The notes below the pieces were generated by a model. That model had not been told where the DNA came from, ran no database searches, and saw only the letters and a program-made list of their open reading frames with translations. Positions 34,935 to 46,901 of a stretch of 64,000 bases of DNA are shown here, piece after piece. Position 1 is the first letter of the stretch, and the number at the start of each line of letters is the position of its first letter. The position numbers and the translations under genes were made by a program. The stretch is taken from the NCBI GenBank assembly GCA_946894095.1, contig OX335660.1:15877001-15941000 (forward strand). Reading direction: 5' to 3'. The stretch is from Incurvaria masculella. Its lineage: Eukaryota; Arthropoda; Insecta; Lepidoptera; Incurvariidae.

Positions 34935-35792
34935 GTGAGTACGAGTCGATGGCACCAAGTCTTTCATCTCTGCTTCTTGTACTTTGACGATTGCTAACAG
35001 TTTTGTCACCGCACTATTTAGTGCACCTTTGACAGCACCTTTGTGCTGCTAATTTTTAAAATTTGCTGATTCTTCTACCATCCTGTAAAAATCTCTCCTT
35101 GAAAAAGTTTAAACCATATCTGTATTGATATTTAGCTATACCTTTTCAACCTTTTGTTAGACTATTGTTGGTACTGGTGGGTAGCAACATTCCAATTATA
35201 CTTTTGTCTATTTCCTCTGCTCATTCCATTTCCAGCTTAACTATAGCACGGAGTATAGCAAATACTAAAATTATCTTTTCATTACTTTATTATTTGTTCT
35301 TAATAATGTGATATTTGCTTTTGTTCCATTTCTATATTTCTATTTCCACCTCCGTTATACTCTGCACTGAACATTTGAACAGGTTTACCAGCTGTAAACT
35401 GAGACAATAATATGTTTTCATTCTGTAGCAGACTAGATGTTACAGATGCAACATCGATAATATTAGCTAGAATGTATTAGTGAGATGCATCAAAATCTTA
35501 GAATTCGGCCCTAAAATGTATGCTTCTAAATTTGCAAGCTACATTCACTAATTCTAGTATTCGCAACTTGACTTCTCACACGAATGCTCTCTTAGCGCAA
35601 AGCAACTCTCTCGTCGGTTTACTGCAGACTAGAAGCAGGACTGTGCTAAGTTTCTTGTCTTTATTTTCCTAAGTAGGTTAACGTGTTAGCGTTAAGCCGG
35701 AGGGTAAATTTTTGCAAGACTCTGTAATAGTTTACTTTGCGCAAAGATTAGAAGATTTTGAAAAAATATCTCATACAATCATTAAAGTGAGT
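34935..35792. other. Receptor intron, no element recognised
   Basis: AT- and T-rich; nothing supported. Confidence 0.4.
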
Positions 35793-36497
35793 GACTCGTA
35801 ACTCAGGGGCGCAAAGACTTACTTCTCATACCAGAGGTTATAGGTTCAGTCCCCACCCCGTCCATGCACCAACTTCTTTCTCTTTCTGAGTCACGTTCAC
35901 AAGCTGTTTCATCGTTGGGAATCCATGTAAAACTGTAACCCCTGCTAGGTGGTAGGGTTGAGTCCACCCTGGCCGGCACATTGTACTGTTCGACGCGGCG
36001 ACGAAAAATTGTGGTTGTTTTCTTTATGTGACCTGACATGGATCATGAACTACCGTTATGATATTAGCCCAATACACCACATTCCCGAAGGAATTAGGTG
36101 CCATGCCAGGACCTTCCCTTTATGAGCACGGCTACATTGAACTGGGTGGAAAAGACGGACAATTTTTCATTGCCACTTCGACCATCTTTTCATCCAATGC
36201 GATGGTACCAACCCGGGCGGGCTTAAACCCTACCACCTAGGAGGGGAAGGGGACCTACAGTTTTATATTCAGAATTCGTGACGAAATGCACTTATCGAAC
36301 TCGGAAAGAGAAAGACAGTGGTGCATGTCGGAATTGAAACCAGGCCTCTGGTACGCTAGGCCAGTCCCCGCGCCACAAGGCTACGAGCCGCTTGTTTTCC
36401 ATCCGGTTCAATGTAGCCGTGCTCATAAAGGGAAGGTTCTATCATGGCACCTGAATGTCCGAGAATGCGCTGGTGGAATGTGTTTTATAGGGTAGAT
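35793..36497 (+). mobile_element. SINE, tRNA-type, copy S7, split by S8
   Basis: The left part 35793-36022 contains the B box (aggttcagtcccca) and body to gaaaaattgtggttgttttc; the right part 36392-36497 resumes at gttttccatccggttcaatg and ends near gtgttttatagggtaga. The ttgttttc at the break is present on both sides of the insert. Confidence 0.85.
36023..36391 (-). mobile_element. SINE, tRNA-type, copy S8, nested in S7
   Basis: A full minus-strand SINE from tttatgtgacctgacatgg to aggctacgagccgc. It is flanked by TTGTTTTC at 36015-36022 and 36392-36399, an 8-bp target-site duplication that fixes the ends of the family. Confidence 0.9.
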
Positions 36498-36817
36498 CTA
36501 ACCTCATTTCTTTCTTAATATAATTTTGATAGAAACCTAGCTGGGAAATCTCATTTCCATCCTGTTGCATCCTTAGAAATGAGAAATGCATCCTTTGGAA
36601 ATGCGCTGAATGTAAAAGGTAAAAAATTCTTCAAAAGGCTTTGCAATATCCCTATATAAAGTTATTCTGTCTAGTCCAATTAGCTATGTACCCAGAGGCG
36701 TTACATATAGGTGGTGGGATTCGTATAGTTATCCAGACTTTTGAAAGGGCGCGATTGGAAATTGATTGTATTTTTTCATGTCGAGCGCGGCATATGGCGT
36801 ACGCCAGGACCTCTTAA

Positions 36818-37528
36818 GAACGGCCCGTAAGCTATGTTGCCCATACAAACGTAGTTTACTAATAATTTGAAAAACACTGTTCCGATTTGCTTGATATTTG
36901 GTATCTAATATTCTACAATGAATATCTGTGTCTTCACGTTGTTGTTTTGCTGAAGAATCTAAAGCAAGTCAAATAACAGGCAAAAGAATATCTTCATACA
37001 AATTTTCTTTTCTCTGTTGTGCGACACAGGATATTTTTTTCTAAAAAACAAACACGTGCAGACGTAGATATTTGTTGCCTGATATTAAGAACGGCCCGTA
37101 AGCTATGCTCCCCATACAAACGTAGTTTACTAATCATTTGGAAACCGCTATTCCAATTAAATTGATATTTAATATCTAATATCAGGTAACAAATATCTGT
37201 GTCTGCAAGCTTTTGTTTTTTTGAAAAAACCAAACCGAATGAAATGAATGCAAAAATAAAATCTTCATAGGAATTTTGTTTTCTCTGTGGTTTGACCCAG
37301 AATACATTTACCGAAAAAACAAAGGCATTCAGACACAGATATTTGTAGCCTAATATTAGATACCAAATATCAAGTAAGTTGGAACAGTGGTTTTCAAATC
37401 ATTAGTAAACTACGTTTTTATGGGAGGCGAAATTTTCAGGTGCTTACGGGCCGACCTTAAGTCCCAAATATCAAGCAAATTGGAACAGTGGTTTTAAAAT
37501 GATTAGTAAACTACGTTTGTATGGGGAG
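36818..37528 (-). mobile_element. TTAA-MITE family C, copy C4, split by C5
   Basis: Begins after TTAA 36814-36817 with GAACGGCCCGTAAGC, is interrupted at ctgataTTAA (37085-37088), resumes at 37461 (gtcccaaatatcaagcaaat) and breaks off after gtttgtatggggag. Confidence 0.85.
37089..37456 (-). mobile_element. TTAA-MITE family C, copy C5, nested in C4
   Basis: TTAA at 37085-37088 and 37457-37460; starts GAACGGCCCGTAAGC and ends GCTTACGGGCCGACC. 368 bp, the same length as C1-C3. Confidence 0.9.
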
Positions 37529-37850
37529 TGATTTGATTTGATTTGAAAAAAAAAATTGAATTTGTGAATTGTCTCCATGTTCCGCGTTGAGAGAAGGTAG
37601 AAAGGGGAATCTATCGCATTATTGTGGATTGGAAATTGATAATATCAGACGTACTGATAGTTCCGTTATATTTCCTATTGAGAGTCTATTCATTTTATGA
37701 TGTATTCGTTTTTACTGACATTGGTTGTGTCGATGAGGGAAAGCAATATTTCTTTTTAGACCTCCTCAAAAGAAACAAAGGAACCCTTATAGGAGCAACT
37801 TGTACTTATAAATGTGGACGGAACTTTCAGAAACCCAAATTTTTATTATT

Positions 37851-38030
37851 AGTACCCAAAGGGTGAAAACGGATCCCTATTACTAAGCCTCCGCTATCCG
37901 TCCGTCCGTCCGTCTGTCACAGGGCTGTATCTCATGAACCGTAATAGGTAGGCAGCTGATATTTTCACATAGTGTGTATTTATTTTGCCGCTATAAAAAC
38001 AAATAGGTAAAATAAACAATTATAAAAGTT
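37851..38030 (-). mobile_element. Family L fragment, copy L4
   Basis: Reverse orientation: tacccaaagggtgaaaacgg, ctattactaagcctccgcta, (CCGT)n, ctgtcacagggctgtatctc, ttattttgccgctataaaaa. It lacks the far end. Confidence 0.8.
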
Positions 38031-38509
38031 AAAGGGAGGTCCTCGATGGAATATACAATGAGATCAAGTAGTAGAGTAAGAAATAGCTTGCCATTTTTGT
38101 ATGGGGCGACACGAAAAGTGTACCTCCTAATCCATTTGGGTGACGAAAGACTGTGAATATTAATGACTTCTTGAGTGAACCTACTCCCAGTAAATATCGT
38201 TTGTAAGTTCGGTTCTCTAGAATTCGTGAGTGTGTATGAGTGAAAGTGGAAAGACATAAGAGAAGTGATAACAGTACGTGTCCCGGCTCCCAGTGCATTT
38301 GGACTGAGGCTCATTACACTGTAGAATACCCGGGCACCCGCGCCCGGATTCTTGTTCCCGCTGCGTACTATACTCACCGTGTACTATCCTAACTGTTGGC
38401 CAACGACTGAGAAAGAACGAGAGTAGCGATGGAAACTCATGTGTATTCACTGAAAAAAAAAAGTGCAACCGTTGACTGTTATCGCACCGTTAATATTCAG
38501 TTATTCATG
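38031..38509. other. Receptor intron with overlapping minus-strand open frames
   Basis: Three minus-strand frames of 83-128 residues overlap at 37991-38468 in different frames without splice context or motifs; taken as accidental. Confidence 0.35.
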
Positions 38510-38690
38510 GTAAAGTATTTCTCCTTGCCATTAATGTTTTACGGTAAGTATCTGTTAATGAGCCAAAACAGTTGATATTAAACAGTTATTTTAACCGATT
38601 GACCAGTATCGCTTGGTGAAAATAACACGTGTGACAAATCAGATGATTTTGAAGCGGTTATCTTAACTGGTTATGATAACCGCTTTCAAA
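38510..38690 (-). repeat. Second copy of the 13.1-kb interspersed repeat, inverted
   Basis: ttacggtaagtatctgttaa, tgagccaaaacagttgatat and aacacgtgtgacaaatcaga are the complement of 13100-13240. Confidence 0.65.
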
Positions 38691-39009
38691 TAAAAAAGAA
38701 TAATTTAAATCGGTTCACCCAGTCGAAAGTCCTGAGGAAATAAACATAAAAATAATACAGTCTGATTGAAAACGTCCTAATTTTTTGGAAGTCGGTTAAA
38801 AGCGGACGCTAACGCAAACGCTGGCACAAGTTAGCGTGAAATTCTCAAATTGATATTCACGAGTGACAGATGACAGTTCTAGCGTGCGTCTGGCGACGCC
38901 TGCGCTCCTTTGCGTTAGCAGCGTCGCCTCCGGATTGGTCAGTTTGAAGAATACCATTTGAGGCACAAGCGACATCTCCTAGTACCGACTCACACCATCG
39001 CCAAATTTA

Positions 39010-39375
39010 AAAAAAAGCCTAAAATTCAATGGCACCAACATCTATAACAACCTGCCGCTAGAACTCCAACTAGAAGAAATTGATGCTTCTTTTAAAGTGA
39101 AACCAAGCAATTGGCTTAAACTTTTTACGATTTGACATATTTTAACATAGATATTTAAGAATTTGAGACATAATATTACAATTTAATTTTATTTAGCATT
39201 ATTGATTGTGAATCTTTTAAATTATTTATTTTACCTATATACAATACTATTTGACCGTTTTTTAAATCATAATGTTTTGATTTATTGCGAATTATATTTA
39301 TTTTTATGACGATGTGAAAAATGAAATTGTATATCGACTTGATTTATATTGTCACTGAATAAATGATTTTGATAG
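39010..39375 (+). pseudogene. LINE 3' end (RT C-terminus and UTR)
   Basis: The frame contains FNGTNIYNNLPLELQLEEID and then FKVKPSNWLKLF before a stop, like the NxLPxxLK...FKxxLKxxL ends of Jockey/CR1-type RTs. It is followed by an AT-rich UTR and gaataaatgattttgat, a typical LINE terminus. Confidence 0.55.
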
Positions 39376-39938
39376 CGGAAAATACGCTGCCAGCGTGAAT
39401 GACGCACGATTGTAGCGTTCGGAAGTTTACGAAAAGTCCGCGAATGTCCCGCCTGTTTCCGCCTGTCGGTGCATTTATACACGTGGCTATGCTGCCGTCA
39501 TGCAAATGAAATGTATTACCACTCCCGACCTTCCATACTCACTGCTGTTGCCACAGCACAGTCCTGCTGGTCTGAGGTTAATTGGAGCTTACAGAGCCAC
39601 TGTCTGTTATTCGATACGCTTTCATTTTATACTGAACGGATGCATTTTAATTGGATCCCTAAGCAGCTTACGCTGTTCATAATGGATGGATGTTAATAGT
39701 TTCGTCCACCTTGTTAATTATCTATATTGCGATAAGTAGCAACTGTGGTGTTGCGGATCAGTGAATTAAATGAATGGAGTTAATGACGTTATCCTACACT
39801 TACGATCTGCTACATACTGCGAAACAAAAAGGGAAGAATTTCCATCTTCGCGTCACTATTGATTCGCAGCTTTTAGTTACCAAGTATAAATACGTACTTT
39901 CGAAATGTTTCAAAGCAGGCATCTTTTTCTACGCTTAA

Positions 39939-40299
39939 GGCTGTTCCGACCCATATAAAGTTGTTTGCACACATAACGCAAAAAGTGTTGCAATTTAAGC
40001 CACGAATTAATAATTAAAGTTTAATATAGTCATATTACTTGCAGCGAAAACAATTTCACAATTTCCGGATTATTGGTTTTGTTACAATTTATTTAAATAC
40101 GATTTTTATTTAACAGCGCCATCTAACGGTGTAAAACTTCTAATCGGCAATTACAACGAAACCGTTAAACCTGAAATAGTGAATATGTTTTCGCTGCAAC
40201 TACTATGGCTATATTTAATATTTTTGATGAATTTGTGCCTTAAAGTGCAATACTTTTTGCGTTCTGTGTAAAAAAATCATTGTATGGGTCGGAATATCC
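39939..40299 (-). mobile_element. TTAA-MITE family B, copy B3
   Basis: TTAA at 39935-39938 and 40300-40303. Starts GGCTGTTCCGACCCATA and ends ATGGGTCGGAATATCC; reversed relative to B1. Confidence 0.9.
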
Positions 40300-40303
40300 T
40301 TAA

Positions 40304-41276
40304 AAAGTAATTTCTGTACCTACGATTCCTGTTGAGGGCGTGATAAGAGCCTATTGCGTTCAGTTTTATAAGGAAGTAGTTATATTATAAATATATATTA
40401 TAGTATAGTAATTATATTTAAAAATAACCCCAACGAATTTCCATAATCAAAAAGTAAATATTTAGATTGATGGTCTAGCTATAACATGAAAGATAAAACT
40501 GTAAGTCTCGGATGCTTTGTGTTTAGACAAAGTAATTAGACAAATATTCATAGATTCATAAAAAAAAGTTTGAACACAGATTATAAGCGTTAAATATTTA
40601 ACGTTATATCTTCCAAATATAGCTAGACCATCAATGCAACTTTCTTATTTTGTTAATAGCAAAATAAGCGGTAGTGATTTAAAAAAAAATATGTTTTTAT
40701 CTATGGCCTTATTGATCTAAATGCAGTCAGGTGTCATCACACCCTTAAGGTGGTCTTTCTAAAACCTTGCTAAGAGCTTTTTATCGGTTAAATTTAATAG
40801 GATATACAAGCATAAGACCTAATGAACCTGAAAAATGTTTTCTAAATATTATTACTCGTGGCAATTCCTAACACCAGCGTTTTACCCTGAGGCTGGTGAC
40901 ATAAAATACGAATTCCTGTGTTTGATAGTTACAAAACATAGATTTCCGCGTAAAATATTTTCATAGATTTCCGCGTAAAATTACTAACACCAGCGTTTTA
41001 CCCTGAGGCTGGTAACATAAAATACTAATTCCTATATTTGATAGTTACAAAACATGTCAGTTCTTGACTGACATTTCCACTGATTGCTTGAATAACCTGG
41101 TGGTTTTAAGGATGGATTAACTTAATCTCTACCTTAAGTATACTTTTAATGTAGTCCCAAAAACTGTTATTTTAAATAAGTGTACGTGGGATAGCTCATG
41201 TCACCCTCTCCGCCAAGATATTGGCCGAACACACTGTGTTGTTCGACAAGTGTTAAGCAAAGACCTTCTCTTTATT
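40304..41276. other. Receptor intron with one direct repeat
   Basis: The segment taacaccagcgttttaccct ... atagttacaaaacat occurs at 40870-40948 and again at 40983-41056 (period about 113 bp). Otherwise nothing recognised. Confidence 0.5.
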
Positions 41277-41677
41277 GAGCGGCTCATAGCCTAATGGCGC
41301 GGAGACTGGCCTAGCGTACCAGAGACCTGGGTTCAATACCGACATGCACCACTGTCTTTCTCTTTCCGAGTTCGATAAGTGCATTTTCATCACGAACGCG
41401 AGCTGCTCCATGGTTCGGAATCCATGTAAAACTGTAGGTCCCCTTCCCCTACTGGGTGGTAGGGTTTAAGCCCGCCCGGGTTGGTACCATCGCATTGGAT
41501 GAAAAGATGGTCGAAGCGGCAATGAAAAATTGTCCGTGTTTTCCATCCAGTTCAATGCAGCCGTGCTCATAAAGGGAAGGTCCTGGCATGGCACCGAATT
41601 CCTTTGGTGCCAACAAATTTGTGGTGTATTGGGCTAATATCATAACCGTAGTTGTGTGGTATTAGCCATCCATGTCG
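41277..41677 (+). mobile_element. SINE, tRNA-type, copy S9 (most complete head)
   Basis: The head gagcggctcatagcctaatg, gcgcggagactggcc and B box gggttcaataccg lie at 41277-41345, followed by the full body to ttagccatccatgtcgg. The A box (tagcctaatgg) and B box spacing is tRNA-like. Confidence 0.9.
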
Positions 41678-41835
41678 GCCAATTTTTCGTTGCCACTTCA
41701 ACCTTCCATGCGATTGCCCCAACTGCGGGCTTAACCTCGGGACAGGGACCTACAATTTTCGCACTCGTGACAAAATGTAATTTAAGCAACTCATAAAGAC
41801 ATAGAAACTGGCGAATTAACGGGGCGGGGAATGGC
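41678..41835 (-). mobile_element. SINE body fragment, inverted next to S9
   Basis: aatttttcgttgccacttca, actgcgggcttaacc and gggacctacaattttc match the reverse of the SINE body, diverged. Confidence 0.65.
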
Positions 41836-41838
41836 CTC

Positions 41839-42206
41839 AGAGCCCGTAGTCCCAGTTGTCACCTAAATTGGCGTTTACGGCAAACCGATCGACTGGCGTT
41901 TTCCGTAAAAACGTCAAACTCCATACAAGTTGTTACTTGATATTCTGTGGTTTTACTTCTTCAAGCTGTCAAAAGTCAAACTCGGCCTTCCGATTTGTAC
42001 GAAAACTCGAAGTCGGCGTAAACGGCAACGTCGACGTATTCACGCCAACGTTGAGTAAGCTGTCAAATCAAACTCGGCCTCGCAAATGTTAGTTCGATTA
42101 ACGCCCACTGCGCGCGCTCTTCAATTTCTCCATACATTCGAAAACGCTAGCCGATCGGTTTGCCGTAAACGCCAATTCAGGTGACAACTAGGACTACGGG
42201 CTCTCT
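41839..42206. mobile_element. Palindromic MITE family H, copy H2
   Basis: Ends agagcccgtagtcccagttg and caactaggactacgggctct are complementary; inner arms as in H1 (ttggcgtttacggcaaaccg / cggtttgccgtaaacgccaa). Confidence 0.9.
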
Positions 42207-42273
42207 GAATCTAAATGTGAAGCAAGTCCCCGCGCCGCGTTTTGCGGTCGCGTGGAACAAAACGGCGCCTTAA

Positions 42274-42815
42274 GGTGGCCCATCCCGCTCATCTCCCCAT
42301 ACAAAAGGGGAAAGAAGATCACGCCCAGATTCCTTGTCAGAGATCCAAAATTTTGCTCAAAATAGCTTTATTTGATCGAACTAGATGTCTGATGACCATT
42401 GGCATTGTAAAATTGTGTTTGGTTTCTAAGTTATAAGGTCCGAAAGTTCGAATTTTTCGCGCGTTTTATACAATAACTTTGGAGGTGGATTACGCAATGA
42501 TAAAGTAAGAACATCGTAAAAAGATTAGTCATCAGACATAGCTTATTTAATCAAGATTTATGATCTATTTGGTTTTTGTTCGATTTTTTACTACAGCGGT
42601 CGTGGTTTACTTTTAGCTATAAGTCGTTTTGAAATCAAAATTTTCGTTAATCTTAGCAAATCATACACTATGCACATTATCTTTTTTGTGGACATGTTGC
42701 ATCTTCCTCATAACGGAGCCTGTCTTATTCTCTGAAACAGAGAGGGTCCCAGAGCGCAACAGCACGGTTTTGTACCGTGCCCGCGAATGAGTTGGGCCCG
42801 CCGGGTTGGGCCACC
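42274..42815 (+). mobile_element. TTAA-MITE family A, full copy A5
   Basis: TTAA at 42270-42273 and 42816-42819; ends GGTGGCCCATCCCGC and CGGGTTGGGCCACC; 542 bp. Confidence 0.9.
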
Positions 42816-42903
42816 TTAAGGACCTCAGACAGACATGCATGCTGGAAGAGTGAATTACCATAAATAGATTGGGTAATCCGCACGGATACGGGATAGCAGG
42901 ACC

Positions 42904-42935
42904 GCGGGGGAGGGCGGCGGCGGTGGAGGGGGAGG
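42904..42935 (+). repeat. G-rich tract, potential G-quadruplex
   Basis: cgggggagggcggcggcggt followed by ggagggggagg: at least four runs of three or more G with short loops, on the coding strand of a receptor intron. Confidence 0.6.
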
Positions 42936-43178
42936 AACAGAAATACTCACTCCGCTGAAAAGGCTTCCCTAACGATCCGAGACTAATGGGAGACTCGCCG
43001 TTATACAGTCGTCTGGGCGGGCTCGATGTAGGGAAATAATGCTGAAAGCGAGGTGATGCGAGGTAGGATTGCTTACATTTCGACTCGCAGGATACTTGTT
43101 GAACTATGTGATCAGGTCACTGTAGTAGTTCATGATAGAAATAATAGTAATAAAACTAAACGTGCACATGTATCACAT

Positions 43179-43960
43179 TTTTAACCGACTTCAAAAAACC
43201 GGCCAAGTGCGAATCGGACTCGCACACGAAGGGTTTCGTACCAACGTAGAAAAAAAAAACAAAAAAATCACGATTTTTGTATGTGAGCCCCCTTTAATTT
43301 TAATTATTTTTTAATCTTACCTATTTGTTGTTATAGCGGCAAAATAAATACACACTCTGTGAAATTTTCATGTTACGGTTACTGAGATACAGCCCTGTGA
43401 CAGACGGACAGACGGACGGACGGACGGACGGACGGACGGACGGACGGACGGACGGACGGACGGACGGACGGACGGACGGACGGACGGACGGACAGCGGAG
43501 GCTTAGTAATAGGGTTCCGTTTTCACCCTTTGGGTACGGAACCCTAAAAAGGAGGAGGTTCTCAATTCGTCTGTATGTTTTTTTTTTAAGTTTGTTACCT
43601 CATAACTTTTGCCTGGGTGAACCGATTTTGATGATTATTTTTTTAAATGAAAAATAATCATCAAAATGTGCTTCCCAAGTGGTCCCATTTTAATTTGGTT
43701 ATGTTCTGACAATGATATCCATGAGAAAATCATATAAGTCTCAAATTTGTATAAAGATGTGCGCGACAAATGGACGAATAACTCAATATAACGCCAACCG
43801 ATTTCGGTGATTCTTTTTTTATTGGTAAGGACGTGTACAAATTAGAAAGTGTACTTCAGATTCACTAAAAATAAACTAATAAAAAAAAACGAACAAAAAA
43901 AATAACCGACTTCAAAGAAAAAGCACTAAAAAGTAAAAAATAATTGCCATTTTTATAGTT
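43179..43960 (+). mobile_element. Family J element split by family L insertion
   Basis: aaccgacttcaaaaa at 43182-43197 continues at 43547 as aaaggaggaggttctcaatt, and the J sequence runs on to accgacttcaaagaaaaagc, ctaaaaagtaaaaaataatt near 43950. The break is at the A-run that is continuous in the 20766 copy. Confidence 0.8.
43198..43546 (+). mobile_element. Family L, copy L5, with long (ACGG)n
   Basis: accggccaagtgcgaatcgg to gggtacggaaccct with an (ACGG)n array of more than 20 units at about 43405-43493. Nested in J within an A-run. Confidence 0.88.
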
Positions 43961-43997
43961 ACGATTATTGTTATTTACTGGAGCATAACATATTTTT

Positions 43998-44121
43998 GAG
44001 CGGCTCGTAGCCTAGTGGCACGGGGACTGGACTAGCGTAACAGAGGCCTGGGTTCAATTCCGACATGCACCACTGTCTTTCTCTTTCCGAGTTCGATGAG
44101 TGCATTTCGTCACGAATGTGA
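43998..44121 (+). mobile_element. SINE tRNA-type head only, copy S10
   Basis: gagcggctcgtagcctagtg, gcctgggttcaattccgaca, tgcaccactgtctttctctt, then stops after gtcacgaatg. A head without body. Confidence 0.82.
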
Positions 44122-44180
44122 TTGTTTTGTGTTTAATCGTGTACGATGGTACGGAACCTTTCGTGTGCGAGTTCGACTTT
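44122..44180 (-). mobile_element. Family L end fragment
   Basis: gtgtacgatggtacggaacc, tttcgtgtgcgagttcgac is the reverse of the L 5' end. Confidence 0.7.
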
Positions 44181-44577
44181 TTTTATAGATTGTGTTCGAT
44201 GTTAGTGATAAAAACGTTTTAGAACTCTTAAAACGCATCCGTCTCAAGACGAGCTGTCTCGGCTGTCAAGTTTTTCAAAATCTCTCACATCCTTAAAGCT
44301 GATCGAACCATTTCTGTAGTCATCATCTGACCTCCCGCAATCATTACCGTTGTACCCCATCCTCCGTGGTTGTACCTTATTATCTCGTAGCGAACGCAAT
44401 ACGGATCCCGAAGCGCTGACAAAAGGATACAAACAACGGCGGATGGGTACCGGGATAAAAGGATATGAGAGCAGTGAACGTGCCACTGCAGCTTGCACTT
44501 CCTGCCATGTATCACTTTACCCACTTCTCTCATGTACGACGAGAGCTTAGCTCGTTATTGTTACGTCGTTTCTACAA

Positions 44578-44649
44578 CTTGGCACGGTCTGCGTTTTAAA
44601 GCTTGGCACAGTCTGCGTTTTAAAGCTTGGCACAGTCTGCGTTTTAAAG
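44578..44649 (+). repeat. 24-bp tandem repeat, 3 copies
   Basis: cttggcac(g/a)gtctgcgtttt aaag repeated three times with one substitution. Confidence 0.92.
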
Positions 44650-44687
44650 CGTCTAACGATTATTATATTGGCATACAATTATTTGGC

Positions 44688-44966
44688 ACTAGCTGAGGTA
44701 CCCGGCTCCGCTCGGGTCAATGTCGTTTCGGACTGATATCGGGCTAAATTACATGCTAGATAGTAACCCAAAGGGCTGATCCAAAAGGCTATATTTTTCC
44801 TAATTACTTGATATCTTTATGAACTGTAGCCTATGTGTTATTCTGATGTATAAGCTATATTATTGTAAAGTTTCATTAAAATCCATTCAGTAGTTTTTAC
44901 GTGAAAGAGTAACAAACATCCATCCATACTTACAAACGTTCGCGTTTATAATATTAGTAGGATTGG
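44688..44966 (+). mobile_element. RTE/SINE-like dispersed repeat
   Basis: Starts actagctgaggtacccggct, ccgctcgggtc; contains ttaaaatccattcagtagtt, tttacgtgaaagagtaacaa, acatccatccata and ends cgcgtttataatattagtag gat. This is a well-known arthropod interspersed repeat pattern; class not certain. Confidence 0.65.
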
Positions 44967-46424
44967 ATAGTTCCTTATCCTGCGCATTTTCCATCTAACT
45001 CCAGGGCCTGCCTCTCAAGAGGGGATTCATTCAAATTCTTTTTTTTGCGCTTTTTTGACACATTTTATTGTATTGTATTGTTGTATTGTTTATCCATCAT
45101 CCATAGACAGTACACTGCACTCGGATTTGTCATATTTTAGCATTGGCCAGTTCAGCAAAACAAAACACAGCGAAGAAGAACTGGAAAGAAACTCCGCTGT
45201 TTTTTTTTTCAACGTCCACTTAGTCTAAGTTTACAAAAGTGTTTGTCAATTATTTTAACAAAAACATAGGTAAAACACTAAATTCACATGAATACACAAA
45301 ATTTACAATCCATGCCGTATGCAACAGTTCATGACAAATATCATTTTATTTGCAAAGACAATCCCCTCCAACTAATATGTTGCCAATTGGAGCAGGCCAG
45401 CCCCGACAAACAGCACCCGTTCACGAGCATCACGCCGGGCACAGCCATTACCTCTTTCAACCATATTTTAGGGAAAGAGATAACCCGAGCCAAGCGTCAC
45501 CGTAAGCAAGGACCTTTAAGCGATGCACTGCTCCAGTGGCAACACAACACTGTGAAACACTTGCACATTAGGTTTTAATACTATAAGTTTTGTCATAAAC
45601 TACTACTGTCAGCTGATCACATAATTACATATCCCTTTAAATGCTACCACCTACAGAAAGTTAAGAGTATAATGGTTTGAGAGCAGCCCTATCAATAAAG
45701 TAATAATAGATTCCTATATGAGATTTTGACCAATACCGAGAAACTAATAATGCTTAACTAAAATAAAATAAAACTCGGGTGTATAGAGCCCTCGTCATTA
45801 TTGATACGACATTGCACAAACCGAGATTGTACTGAAGAGATTCACATTAGTTATCTATTTTGCTGGCCTTCCTGATTATCCCATGATACCTACCAATCTT
45901 CAATGTTAGGTTGCATTGTGATTTTCCCGTCTATGTCAGTTTTATCTTAGCTCCAGGTCTTTCCTCCTCACCCCCCCCCCGCCCCCCTCCGCAAGTATAT
46001 AGAATACTGGGATAAACTTACAGCGCTGCAGGTCTTATTTTGCTTTTCATCGTCAGATAATGTCGGTTACTACATTATTACTTGTAGCTGCTGTTGAGTT
46101 AAAGTAGAAATGAACTATTCAATAGACTATTTCACAGTATTACACCCATGGTTTATCTCTTCATATTATGCAATTATATTTATCTTTGACCGTTTGATAC
46201 ATTCTATTCTCGTATTGTATCGGCCAATTTTTTAAGAGTACTTTATTTCCATTTACATCGGTTGTTCTTATCCTGACCTTGGGAGATTATTTGAAACAGA
46301 CAAAATCTAAGATGTTTGGCGTGTCCATTTGATACAATGCATTTCCAGTAATTGAATTACTTAAAAAATTAGGCTGAAGTTGCATATTGTCAATTGAAAT
46401 CGGTGCTTATTTTTCTGGTTTCAG
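44967..46424. other. Receptor intron; C-rich tract and one unassigned open frame
   Basis: The 96-residue frame at 45288-45578 has no recognisable domain or splice context. A run of C (cccccccccccgcccccc) is at 45970-45987. No other element was recognised. Confidence 0.35.
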
Positions 46425-46496
46425 GGACTTGGAACATAATCACATTGAATACATCCATCCCGACGTATTTCTACCTATCTCCAAAATCGAAGACTT
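46425..46496 (+). CDS. rk: LRR exon
   Basis: Acceptor ttctggtttcag, donor gtaagt, 72 bp, phase 2. It encodes one LRR, DLEHNHIEYIHPDVFLPISK plus IEDL. Compared with vertebrate LGR5 this is one additional LRR before the final repeat. That is a family comparison from memory and not computed. Confidence 0.92.
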
Positions 46497-46901
46497 GTAA
46501 GTACACCCTCATACACCTCTTAAAATTAAGAACTTCACTAGAATCGTAAATATTACATCTGCGTGTAAACGCAATTTATGGCGCCATCTGCTAGTAACCC
46601 ACTGAAATGCAATATTTCCAAGAGGACACATATTTTAACGCCACTAAGGTATTTACCGACAGATGGTGGGTTTAGTAAATTCGGAGCAATTCGCTCTCCA
46701 AAGTTCACAACGTTGCGAAGAAATGATTTCTTCGCGGTGGTTTTTTTTTCTTTTGCTGATTTATATTCAAACTTGATATGTAAATATTCGTTAAGTGTTT
46801 GCACAGCTTCTTTTTTTTTTCAATGCATGCATCTTCGTCGTGTGTATCTATCGTAGCTAGAGCAATAAATAACTCGACGTGATTGCTAATTTTTATTGCA
46901 G

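Noticed and set aside
37991..38468. Cluster of minus-strand open frames of 83-128 residues
   Set aside because: They overlap one another in different frames, part runs into a family L repeat, and no protein family is recognisable.
43400..43494. Coding tandem repeat (TDGRTDGR...) in an open frame
   Set aside because: It is the (ACGG)n microsatellite inside a family L element; the frame arises from the 4-bp period and recurs in other copies.
45288..45578. 96-residue + strand open frame in the large intron
   Set aside because: No domain, no codon bias like the GC-rich receptor exons, no splice sites in phase.
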